Below are positions 1-7,054 of a stretch of DNA of 13,660 nt, one piece after another. The position numbers and the translations under genes were made by a program. The DNA is from Promethearchaeota archaeon. Its GTDB lineage: Archaea; Asgardarchaeota; Lokiarchaeia; Sigynarchaeales; SOKP01. Every line of letters starts with the position of its first letter. Within the stretch, counting starts at the first letter, position 1. A model generated the notes under the pieces. That model saw nothing but the letters and a program-made list of their open reading frames with translations, searched no databases and was not told the origin of the DNA. The stretch covers positions 1 through 13,660 of the forward strand of contig JAUWBH010000167.1 of the NCBI GenBank assembly GCA_030605085.1. The letters are read 5' to 3'.

Positions 1-449
1 TTTACTGTTTGTGTGTATATTCGCAGCGCGTCTTCAGCAACAGTATCAGGAATTCCTAATCTTTTTTGTAATCGCTGTAAATTTGGTAGAGCAATCCATA
101 GATTGCGTTCATAACTCGTTGTTAAACTTCTATGAATTTTAGCCAGTCTATTAAACTTAGACTTATATTTTGGACTTAAAAGGGTACCCCGAGCGTCGCG
201 GCTACCACGAATAATCGTCCGCGGCCCTATTGGTGAATATACCCTCTCGTTACTCTTGCGTTTCTGAATCTCTTCAGCCGTAAAGGCTCTTCGAGGGGAT
301 GTATCGAATATCTGGGAAGATACAGAGCCACAATTTAAACAAACATAAAAGCCATCTTCTTCGCTAATCTTCGGGGAATCACAGCATTGCTCTTCTTCAT
401 CTTTGTCGAAAAAGTCGTCTTTTTTTGAATAAGGATTATCAGATGGCAT
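1..449 (-). CDS. tfb: Transcription initiation factor B (TFB/TFIIB), 3' end cut by window edge
   Basis: Archaeal general transcription factor that bridges TBP-bound promoter DNA and RNA polymerase. The 149 residues visible contain an acidic N-terminus, a zinc-ribbon-like segment (C22, C23, C37, C40), and a B-reader/linker region rich in basic residues (about 50-95). Then comes the start of the first cyclin fold, with the motif KFNRLAKIHRSLT followed by LPNLQRLQKRLGIP, which is typical of TFB. The second cyclin repeat lies beyond the window. The start is the ATG at 447-449: an in-frame TAG lies five codons upstream, and AGGAGA precedes it by about 15 nt. Oddity: the first zinc pair reads CCDS rather than CxxC or CxxH. 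The gene is divergent from the GTPase gene, with 219 bp between them. The family call is firm; which TFB paralogue it is cannot be told. Confidence 0.93.
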   Translation of the reverse strand, partial: MPSDNPYSKKDDFFDKDEEEQCCDSPKISEEDGFYVCLNCGSVSSQIFDTSPRRAFTAEEIQKRKSNERVYSPIGPRTIIRGSRDARGTLLSPKYKSKFNRLAKIHRSLTTSYERNLWIALPNLQRLQKRLGIPDTVAEDALRIYTQTV

Positions 450-464
450 TTCTAAAAGTAACTA

Positions 465-470
465 TCTCCT
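465..470 (-). promoter_or_regulatory. Possible Shine-Dalgarno of the TFB gene
   Basis: AGGAGA on the minus strand, about 15 nt before the ATG. This is complementary to the 16S rRNA 3' end but further away than usual. Most other genes in the window show no clear purine-rich site, so it may be real or chance. Confidence 0.35.
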
Positions 471-552
471 ATTGGAAAAGTTAATTGTTCAGTATTATAT
501 TGATATGAAATTACATATATAAATATCTAGGATTAAAATGCGAAGAGAACAT

Positions 553-653
553 ATTTAATTTTAATATTCCTTAAATTTAAACAAACATATTTAATTTTAA
601 TATTCCTTATATTTTACAGTTACTCCTATCCTAATTTAATTTTAATATTCCTT
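553..653. repeat. Three direct repeats in the TFB/GTPase spacer
   Basis: The 20-mer ATTTAATTTTAATATTCCTT occurs exactly three times, at 553-572, 589-608 and 634-653. Start-to-start distances are 36 and 45 bp. Similarity extends on the right: all copies continue with TTA-A/T-A-TTT, and copies 2 and 3 share TTATATTTTA. The A+T-rich box of the last copy lies about 20-33 bp before the GTPase ATG, the usual distance of a TATA box from the start of a leaderless archaeal transcript. The repeats may thus be duplicated promoter elements or binding sites for a regulator of one or both divergent genes. They are too few and too irregularly spaced for a CRISPR array. Confidence 0.85.
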
Positions 654-668
654 ATATTTTAAAAAGAA

Positions 669-1913
669 ATGGGAATTACCTTGTCATCAGAAATTTCTAA
701 TGTAATAAAAGTCTTCTCTAAGTTTTTAGATCAAAAATTAGTAAAAAATTTCAAAAAATTAGAAACTATCGATGATATTTTACAGTTACCCATTAATTTC
801 TATAAGTTTTTAGAAAAAGACGACATTGAAATCTTAAAAAATAGGTTTAAAGTTTTTAATATTGAAGAAGCTGCTAAATTAAATAAAGATAATCCTTTTG
901 AAAAACTAATCGATCTCAAAAAAAAAAAGGATCCCGCAAAAATTAAAGAATTACAAAAAGAAATTAGCGAAATTAAAAAAGAACATCCTGATCTCGAAAA
1001 TAACGTAAAAAAAGCTATTACTATTAGTTCCTTGATAGTAAGCATTAAAGAGGAAACCATCGAAATAGATAAAAGACTTCAAAAAGTAGTGGTTGTTGGT
1101 TTAGATAATGCCGGAAAAACTGCGGTCTTATCTTCCTTCGGAAAAAAACTAGGAATAAGAGATTTGAAGGATATAGCGTCGTTAAAACCCACCGTTGGCG
1201 TAAAAAGAAAGGTAATTGAAAGTTCAAACTTAGAACTTTTTGTGTGGGATATGGGAGGTCAAGAACAATATAGAGACAAATACTTAGTTAATCCTGAAAA
1301 ATATTTTCTTTACATAGATTTACTTATATATGTAATTGATGTTCAGGATTCGGAAAAATTTGAAAAATCTTACGATTATTTTGATAGAATTCTTGATACA
1401 CTAATTGCCTTAGAAGAAAATCCCTATATTCTGATTTTTATCCATAAATACGATCCTGACTTAAAAGATAAACCTGAAATAATCCTAAATGTAGAATTTT
1501 TAAAAGATATTTTAAAAGAGCTATTTGGAAAGAAGAAATATAATTTTGATTACGAGATTTATTTAACGTCTATTTTTAATTTAATCTCTAATGAGCCAAA
1601 ATTTTCAAAATATATAAAAGAAGTAATGAAATCACATTATTCGATCACAGATCCAACGGTCTTAAAGGTAGAAGGTTTGGGTAAAATATTAGAGGAAACA
1701 ATGAACGCGATTATTCGGCTGTCAGAGAGTATCTCTCTTTCAATTAACGATATCGATACCCGTCTCACTGCTATTGAAAACTCTATGTCTCAAGCTATAG
1801 CTCCAAAAGAAATCCAAACTACTTACAAGAGCGCTGTCGAAGTAGATACTAGGTCTAATGTTCTTAACGAATTAAAAGATTTGTTTGAAAGAAAAAAAAA
1901 ATTAGATATTTAA
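669..1913 (+). CDS. Arf/Rag-like small GTPase with long N- and C-terminal extensions
   Basis: Ras-superfamily GTP-binding switch protein of 414 residues, about twice the size of a plain Arf. The G domain spans about 138-320: G1 P-loop GLDNAGKT (144-151), switch I threonine T175 in PTVG, G3 WDMGGQ (193-198, with the Arf-type glutamine Q198), G4 HKYD (259-262) and G5 TSI (300-302). G1 and G3 look like Arf, whereas HKxD and TSI look like Rag/Gtr GTPases. Before it, residues 30-80 contain two short helical units that resemble helix-hairpin-helix modules, then a charged coiled-coil-like stretch (84-115). After it, residues 335-375 look amphipathic and coiled-coil forming. No transmembrane segment or lipidation motif is evident. 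The partner and pathway cannot be told; Asgard genomes are known to carry many such GTPases. Transcription is probably leaderless, because an A+T-rich box sits about 25 bp before the ATG and there is no Shine-Dalgarno. Confidence 0.93.
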   Translation: MGITLSSEISNVIKVFSKFLDQKLVKNFKKLETIDDILQLPINFYKFLEKDDIEILKNRFKVFNIEEAAKLNKDNPFEKLIDLKKKKDPAKIKELQKEISEIKKEHPDLENNVKKAITISSLIVSIKEETIEIDKRLQKVVVVGLDNAGKTAVLSSFGKKLGIRDLKDIASLKPTVGVKRKVIESSNLELFVWDMGGQEQYRDKYLVNPEKYFLYIDLLIYVIDVQDSEKFEKSYDYFDRILDTLIALEENPYILIFIHKYDPDLKDKPEIILNVEFLKDILKELFGKKKYNFDYEIYLTSIFNLISNEPKFSKYIKEVMKSHYSITDPTVLKVEGLGKILEETMNAIIRLSESISLSINDIDTRLTAIENSMSQAIAPKEIQTTYKSAVEVDTRSNVLNELKDLFERKKKLDI

Positions 1914-1919
1914 CCTTCT

Positions 1920-1936
1920 TGTTTTAAGATAAAACA
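1920..1936. terminator. Small hairpin between convergent genes
   Basis: A perfect 7-bp inverted repeat TGTTTTA / TAAAACA with an AGA loop lies 6 nt after the GTPase stop codon and 28 nt before the end of the opposing PHP gene. T-rich sequence lies on both sides. It could serve as a bidirectional terminator or 3'-end stabiliser; the stem is weak, with only one G:C pair per side. Confidence 0.4.
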
Positions 1937-1964
1937 CAGTTTTGCTTTCTACACTCGTAATCCT

Positions 1965-2777
1965 TTAAATTTTTTCGCTTACCTTTACTGATTTTAAAAA
2001 TCTATGCGCCTTTTTAACTTTGCGAATTTTAGTCCTAAAATAATTTACAGAATGGCTGTCTGAACCAACAAAAACTTTTGCTCCTTCCATTTTTAATTTT
2101 TTTATAACTTTTTTGGAGGGAAATGTCCGTCCAATGGGAAATTTAATCCCCGATAGATTATATTCAATTCTTATATTGTTTTTTATGCAGAGTCTGCCTA
2201 GTTCCAAAACTCGTTTATCTGAAACATCAATGTCCAATGTGGGTCTTAAATCTTTTCTATTAATATAACGATATATCGTGTCTAGATGGCATATATTTTT
2301 AAATATTTTAGAATTTATCATTCTCCCCATTAGTTCAAAGTATTCGTCTACAATTTGTTTTATTTTTTTTTTTCTTAATAGCTTAATTAATTTTTCCCTT
2401 GTAGTGAATGGGAATCCAATATCAATCTCGTGAAGCGTTCCCGCGATAAAATCTAGTTGTTTTTTATAATCATCCATGAATTCCCATAATTCCATTTCTC
2501 TATCAATATAGTAATCCACTTCGAGTCCGCTTAATACAAATTCGTAATTTTCCTTGAGTTTATCTAATTCTTCGAGATATTGCTCAATTTTGCCATCTCC
2601 ATAAAATGGATAAGTTCTATCGAATTCAATGGGATAAAGTTCATAGTGGTCTAAAAAGCATATATTAATTTTATTTTTCTTTGCTACTTTAATATAATCT
2701 TCAAATGTAGGTCCAAATTCCACTATATCGTGACTCCATTTAGAGTGGATGTGATAATCTGTATATTTAAACTTCAT
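1965..2777 (-). CDS. PHP-domain phosphatase, histidinol-phosphatase-like
   Basis: Metal-dependent phosphoesterase of the PHP superfamily, 270 residues, the usual length of HisK-type histidinol phosphatases. Motif I is DYHIHS (H9, H11). The other visible metal or active-site positions are H44 in FLDHYE, E86 and D88 in SGLEVDY, H116 in GTLHEI, H164 and D166 in CHLD, and D240 and H242 in GSDSH. This full set suggests an active trinuclear enzyme. The natural substrate is not certain: no other histidine-biosynthesis gene is nearby, so histidinol phosphate is only one candidate. The gene starts 49 bp after the stop of the CoA-transferase/GNAT gene on the same strand and may be co-transcribed with it. 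No signal peptide is present, so it should act in the cytoplasm. Confidence 0.88.
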   Translation of the reverse strand: MKFKYTDYHIHSKWSHDIVEFGPTFEDYIKVAKKNKINICFLDHYELYPIEFDRTYPFYGDGKIEQYLEELDKLKENYEFVLSGLEVDYYIDREMELWEFMDDYKKQLDFIAGTLHEIDIGFPFTTREKLIKLLRKKKIKQIVDEYFELMGRMINSKIFKNICHLDTIYRYINRKDLRPTLDIDVSDKRVLELGRLCIKNNIRIEYNLSGIKFPIGRTFPSKKVIKKLKMEGAKVFVGSDSHSVNYFRTKIRKVKKAHRFLKSVKVSEKI

Positions 2778-2826
2778 GGATTAGCGTTCTTAGTAATTTA
2801 AGAATGTAAATTAAGATATAACCATT

Positions 2827-4719
2827 TTATTCTTTATCGAAATAAACTTCGTAAAATAACTCTTTAGAGCCGACTTCAGGGGGCGTAATTTTAGTCCGTC
2901 CACCTTTTCGTATAATTTGAACGGTTTCTTTATTTTGGATATGAATGTTTCCATAGAACCCTTTAATCCCTCTCTCCTTCGCTATTATTATTAAGTGATG
3001 ATATAAATATGATGCAATTCCTTTTCCTCTCCAGTCTTCCCTTATTACGAAGCTGAATTCTGCCATATTATTGCTTGGATTTAAATAATAAGTAGCGTTT
3101 CCGACCATTTCTTGATTAGAAATATCCCCAACGAACGCTCCTATCGAAAAAATTTTATTATAATCTATATTGACCTCGAATTGTGTTTTTGAATGTAGAA
3201 ATTCTTTTTTTACTTCAAAGAAGCGTAAATATCGATCTTTCTCGTTAAGAGAATAATATAAATCTTTTAATAAAGTTTCGTCAGTGGTTTTTACGGGTCT
3301 TACAATTATTTTTTCGTTCTCTCTTGTCATAAAATATGTTTCGTATTGTTTTGGATAAATACAAATATTTCCTTCCTCGTCGCATGGTAAAATTTGATCT
3401 GAATAGACATATTTTAACTTTTTGGCCTCATCCAATAAATATTGTCTGAAATCAGGATGTGCTATACAAATTAATTCTATAACTCTGTCTCTTATTGTTT
3501 TTCCATGTAGATATGCGATGCCCCATTCTGTTACAATGTAATGTACATCGGCTCGCGATAATATTACGCCTGCGCCTTCTTCTAAACGAGGTACAATGTT
3601 TGATTCTGTACCATTTTTTCTTGTGGATGGCAACACGATTATTGGTTTCCCTCCTTTAGAAAGTGCAGCACCTCGCATGAAATCTACTGTATCTCCAATT
3701 CCTGCGTAAAACTTATAACCTCTTTTTGAAGCGTTCACTTGTCCAGTTAAATCAATTTGTAGAGCTTGATTTATTGAAACAAAATTTTTATTCATTCCTA
3801 TATATCTAGGATTACAGACATAATCAGAAGGATAAAACTCAATGTATGGATTGTTATTGACAAACTCAAATAATTTTATAGTTCCAATGGCAGCGCTCGT
3901 TATAATTTTTTCAGGATGAAAGTTCTTCTTTCTACACGTTAATATTTCGTTTTCAATGAGTGGAATAATATTATCCGTTATAAAATGTGAATGCATTCCA
4001 AGGTTTTTTTTATTCGTCAAATATTTTAGACACGAATTCGGCAAATATCCATAACCAATATGAACAGTAGATTTATTTTGGATCAAAGTTGCTACATTAT
4101 TTCCAATCCTTTCGGCAAGTTTATGTTCTTTAAAAGTATATTCTATTAACGGAACATTATTATAAACAAAATGGTCGATTTCTTTCATGTGAATAAAACT
4201 ATTTCCTAAGGTTCTCGGCATTTGAGGATTAATTTCCGCAATCGTCAGATGGGAAGATTGAGAAATAGGTTTTGCGATGTCTACATTAATTCCAAACGAG
4301 CAAAAACCATAACGATCGGGGGGCGTTACTTGAATAAGAGCTACATCTATGTATTTCAGCCCTGAGAGAAATAAATCCGCAATCTCGCTCATATATATAG
4401 GCGTATAATCTGCTTGCCCTTTATTTACTTCTTCGCGGAGCGGGCGTCCTATAAAGAACGCATTGTGCCTAAATAAATCTTCAGTTTTATCTTTAAAATA
4501 TTTCTCAGGACCTATGGCAAAAAAATGAATTATTTCAGTATCGATTAGTTTTTCGGATTGTTTTAGTAATTCTGCAGTAAGCGCTTGGGGTTCAGCACAT
4601 CCTGTATCAATAAATACTCGGTTACCAGGAATTATCTTATTGATTGCCTCTTCAGGAGTAATCTCCTTTTCTTTCCATGTTTCTCTCCAATCTCTATCTT
4701 GCGTATCTGCGCGTTCCAT
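2827..4719 (-). CDS. Acetyl-CoA hydrolase/CoA-transferase fused to a GNAT acetyltransferase domain
   Basis: A bifunctional cytoplasmic protein of 630 residues. Residues 15-440 are a family I CoA-transferase/acetyl-CoA hydrolase (Cat1/4-hydroxybutyrate CoA-transferase type), with conserved stretches such as FRHNAFFIGRPLREEVN, ADYTP, DVALIQVTPPD, NPQMPRTLG, GYGYLP and IAHPDFR. Residues about 468-628 are a GNAT fold with the acetyl-CoA loop RGKGIASYL (564-572). This fusion is a known architecture in anaerobic bacteria and archaea. The transferase would exchange CoA between short-chain acids or release acetate; the GNAT half might acetylate proteins or sense acetyl-CoA. Oddity: in the segment usually written GIHSE or GIHTE, where I place the catalytic glutamate, this protein has GMHSH with H245 (codon CAT), so the transferase half may be altered or inactive. 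It is divergent from acetyl-CoA synthetase over 219 bp. Confidence 0.93.
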   Translation of the reverse strand: MERADTQDRDWRETWKEKEITPEEAINKIIPGNRVFIDTGCAEPQALTAELLKQSEKLIDTEIIHFFAIGPEKYFKDKTEDLFRHNAFFIGRPLREEVNKGQADYTPIYMSEIADLFLSGLKYIDVALIQVTPPDRYGFCSFGINVDIAKPISQSSHLTIAEINPQMPRTLGNSFIHMKEIDHFVYNNVPLIEYTFKEHKLAERIGNNVATLIQNKSTVHIGYGYLPNSCLKYLTNKKNLGMHSHFITDNIIPLIENEILTCRKKNFHPEKIITSAAIGTIKLFEFVNNNPYIEFYPSDYVCNPRYIGMNKNFVSINQALQIDLTGQVNASKRGYKFYAGIGDTVDFMRGAALSKGGKPIIVLPSTRKNGTESNIVPRLEEGAGVILSRADVHYIVTEWGIAYLHGKTIRDRVIELICIAHPDFRQYLLDEAKKLKYVYSDQILPCDEEGNICIYPKQYETYFMTRENEKIIVRPVKTTDETLLKDLYYSLNEKDRYLRFFEVKKEFLHSKTQFEVNIDYNKIFSIGAFVGDISNQEMVGNATYYLNPSNNMAEFSFVIREDWRGKGIASYLYHHLIIIAKERGIKGFYGNIHIQNKETVQIIRKGGRTKITPPEVGSKELFYEVYFDKE

Positions 4720-4938
4720 CTTAAAACTTTGAGTCTATAATTAGTTTTATTTGTTATTTTACTAGTGATTTAGAATTTTTAACTCTTAATGTTATTATTC
4801 ATATGTTTTATAAATTTTAAAATAAATGTTTAAAAACGAATTAGTCTTTTCTATTTTTAATTTAAAATCAACCAATAAATTCAAATAATCAATACATATA
4901 GATAATAAATATTTTGAAAATTTAAAAAGTGAGATATT
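4720..4938. promoter_or_regulatory. Divergent promoter region of the CoA-transferase and acetyl-CoA synthetase genes
   Basis: A 219-bp, very A+T-rich spacer that must hold both promoters. TATA-like stretches are visible, such as TTTATAAATTTTAAAATAAA near the middle, but several alternatives exist and I cannot fix a start site. A weak purine-rich site, GTGAG, lies 5 nt before the acetyl-CoA synthetase ATG. The shared region fits joint control of two acetyl-CoA genes. Confidence 0.4.
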
Positions 4939-6987
4939 ATGTCTAAAGAAGATGAAGGTACTATGGAATCGGTTCTTACTGAAAATCGTATTTTTAATCC
5001 CGTAGATTTAAACCCGAATTACGCTAAAACTGGTATGTCGTTTGAGGAATATAAAAAACTGTGGAAGCAAAGCATCGAAGATATGGAAGGATTCTGGGGA
5101 GAACAAGCTAAATCGCTCGATTGGTTTAAGCCATACGATAAAGTGTGGGAAAAAACCGATTTATTCCCGGGAAAGTGGTTTGTTGGGGGCAAGCTCAATG
5201 TTTGCTACAATTGTATCGATCGCCACATCAAAGCAGGGAAAGGAGATAAAATCGCGATTATATGGGAAGCTGACGAACCTGGACAAGTAAGAAAATTTAC
5301 GTACAACGAACTTAAAAAAGAAATATGCAAAGTTGCTAACGGTATGAAAAAATTAGGGTTGAAAAAAGGCGACTGTTGTACAATATGGCTCTCTATGCTT
5401 CCTGAATTAGCCATCATCATGTTAGCATGTGCTAGATTAGGCGTTATTCATTCCATTGTATTTGGAGGATTTTCGAAAGAAGCCGTAAAAGATCGAATCA
5501 AGGATTCTGATTCAATGCTTCTATTTACAAGCGATGAAACCGCAAGATCGGGAAAGACATACCCCAAAATAGCTGATGTCGTTCAGATTATCGATGATGT
5601 TCCAACAATTGAGCATGTTATTGTAGTAAAAAGGACGGGAAATGAAGTGATTCATACAGATAAGGATATTTGGTATCACGATTTTATCGATGGTATGAGC
5701 GAAGAATGTGAACCTGAAGTAATTGACTCTGAAGACACGCTCTTTATTCTATATACTAGCGGAACAACCGGAAAACCAAAAGGCGTTAAGCACACAACCG
5801 CAGGATACATCCTTTACACTTCATTTTCGCATAGAATCGTCTTTAATTATAAGGATAACGATATTTGGTATTGTACAGCCGATGTTGGATGGATAACGGG
5901 TCATAGCTACATTGTATATGGACCATTAGCCAATGGAGCTACAACTTTAATGTTTGAGGGTGTTCCAACTTATCCTGCTGTTGATAGGTTTTGGGATATT
6001 TGCGAACGGCATAAGGTAACGCAATTTTACACTGCTCCGACCGCAATACGAGCATTAATGCGATACGGAGATGATCCTGTTAAAAAACACGATTTAAGTT
6101 CGTTAAAAGTTCTAGGCACTGTGGGCAAACCGATTAATTATGAGACACCCGCATAATTCGGGAATAACCCAGAAGCCTGGACTTGGTATCATAGAATCGT
6201 CGGAAAGGAAAAGTGCCCGATTGTCGACACTTACTGGCAAATAATATACGCATTTCGCAAATATTGGCTACCAGAAACGGGCGGTTTTCTTTTGACACCT
6301 ATAGCAACCGCAACACCTACAAAACCGGGCTCTTGTTGTTTACCTTTCTTCGGTATAAATCCAATTATTTTCGATATAGACGGAGACGAAGTAACCAATC
6401 CAGAAGAAGGAGGATATTTATCTATCGGGCCTAACTCATGGCCGGGAATTCTCAGAGATGTATGGGGTGATACGGAAAGGTTCAAGAGCACATATCTTAA
6501 TAAATATCCGGGATATTATTATACGGATGATGGAGCGCGTCGCGATGAGGATGGATATTATTGGATCTTGGGAAGATTAGACGATGTTATGAAAGTGTCA
6601 GGGCATAGAATTGGCACAATGGAAGTAGAATCCGCCATTGTTAGTCACCCTAAAGTTGCAGAAGCCGCTGTTGCACCATTTCCTCATAAAATAAAGGGAC
6701 AAGCAATTTGGGCCTACATAACTTTAATGGAAGGAATCGAAAAATCTGAAGAGTTAGCAAAAGAAATTAAAATGCATGTCAGGAAGGAGATTGGACCCGT
6801 TTTCCAACCAGATGTCGTACAATTTGCTGATGCCTTACCGAAAACTAGAAGTGGAAAAATCATGCGCAGAATCCTTAAGGCAATAGCTTCAGGAACCCCT
6901 ATCGGAAATGTGACCACATTAGCAGATCCATCAGTTGTAGATGTATTACTTGAAGAACGCAAGAAAATGGATATGAAAGTTGGCTGA
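4939..6987 (+). CDS. acs: Acetyl-CoA synthetase (AMP-forming), interrupted by two 30-nt insertions
   Basis: Converts acetate, ATP and CoA to acetyl-CoA, AMP and pyrophosphate through acetyl-AMP. Motifs are in order: [12 protein letters not shown] (272-283, ATP binding), [17 protein letters not shown] (314-330), the WQTETGG core motif, [13 protein letters not shown] (hinge and CoA site) and [11 protein letters not shown] with the adenylation lysine. The frame is continuous from 4939 to 6987 apart from one TAA at 6154-6156, which lies in an insert of 30 nt between PIN and PEAW. A second insert of 30 nt splits WQ from ETGG. Taking out both gives 662 residues, the normal family length, with the catalytic lysine at about 620. 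Everything else is intact, with no frameshift, which argues against simple decay. Read without splicing, translation would stop after 405 residues and lack the C-terminal part of the active site. Either the mRNA is spliced (see the two intron entries) or the gene is a recent pseudogene. Confidence 0.9.
6135..6164 (+). other. Putative BHB-type intron 1 in the acetyl-CoA synthetase mRNA
   Basis: Removing these 30 nt joins CCG-AT to T-AAC-CCA-GAA and restores the conserved PINPE; the insert itself reads through TAA at 6154-6156. A short direct repeat (TAA at 6135-6137 and 6165-6167) means ends shifted by up to 3 nt give the same product. Predicted fold: inner helix AAUUAUG (6136-6142) with CAUAAUU (6152-6158), 7 bp; 3-nt bulge AUU (6133-6135) on the 5' side; central helix CCG (6130-6132) with CGG (6159-6161), plus a facing A6129/G6162. 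The outer helix is weak; UGGG (6122-6125) can pair with CCCA (6168-6171) across an internal loop. Cutting after the second bulge nucleotide, as tRNA introns at 37/38 are cut, gives exactly these ends. The role is inferred. Confidence 0.55.
6242..6271 (+). other. Putative BHB-type intron 2 in the acetyl-CoA synthetase mRNA
   Basis: Removing these 30 nt joins TGG-CAA-A to CA-GAA-ACG and restores WQTET; a removal shifted by one base would give P or I in place of the conserved T. Predicted fold: inner helix AAUAU (6243-6247) with AUAUU (6261-6265); bulge AAU (6240-6242); central helix GGC (6236-6238) with GCU (6267-6269), plus a non-canonical A6239/G6266; bulge ACC (6270-6272); outer pairs U6235-A6273 and C6234-G6274, then U6232-A6276 and U6231-A6277. 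Cutting after the second nucleotide of each bulge gives exactly these ends. A competing register with four good central pairs (UGGC with GCUA) would release 32 nt and break the frame. There is no stop codon inside. Confidence 0.5.
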
Positions 6988-7017
6988 TCTAATTTAATCT
7001 TTTATTTTCAATAATTA

Positions 7018-7035
7018 TTTTTTTTTTTAATTTTT
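7018..7035 (+). terminator. Poly-T terminator after acetyl-CoA synthetase
   Basis: A run of 11 T (7018-7028), followed by AA and five more T, begins 30 nt after the stop codon. Archaeal RNA polymerase terminates at T-rich tracts without needing a hairpin, so this is a good candidate for the end of the transcript. Confidence 0.6.
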
Positions 7036-7054
7036 ATTATTATAATCTTCTTTC

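Noticed and set aside
553..653. CRISPR array
   Set aside because: There are only three 20-bp copies, the spacing is unequal and short, the gaps are A+T rich, and no cas gene is near.
6154..6156. The in-frame TAA as a sequencing error or simple nonsense mutation
   Set aside because: The stop lies inside a 10-codon insertion absent from the family, not in otherwise normal codons, so one base error cannot account for it.
6139..6168. Translational bypassing (ribosome hopping) over insert 1, using matching Asn codons AAT 6136 and AAC 6166
   Set aside because: It would restore PINPEAW, but the same scheme at insert 2 (TGG 6235 to TGG 6265) would give YWLPETGG instead of YWQTETGG, so splicing explains both sites better. 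It is kept only as an alternative.
6231..6273. Insert 2 as a plain tandem duplication of the TACTGGC region
   Set aside because: Only about 6 bp (TAYTGGC) are repeated; the other bases have no match in the flanks.
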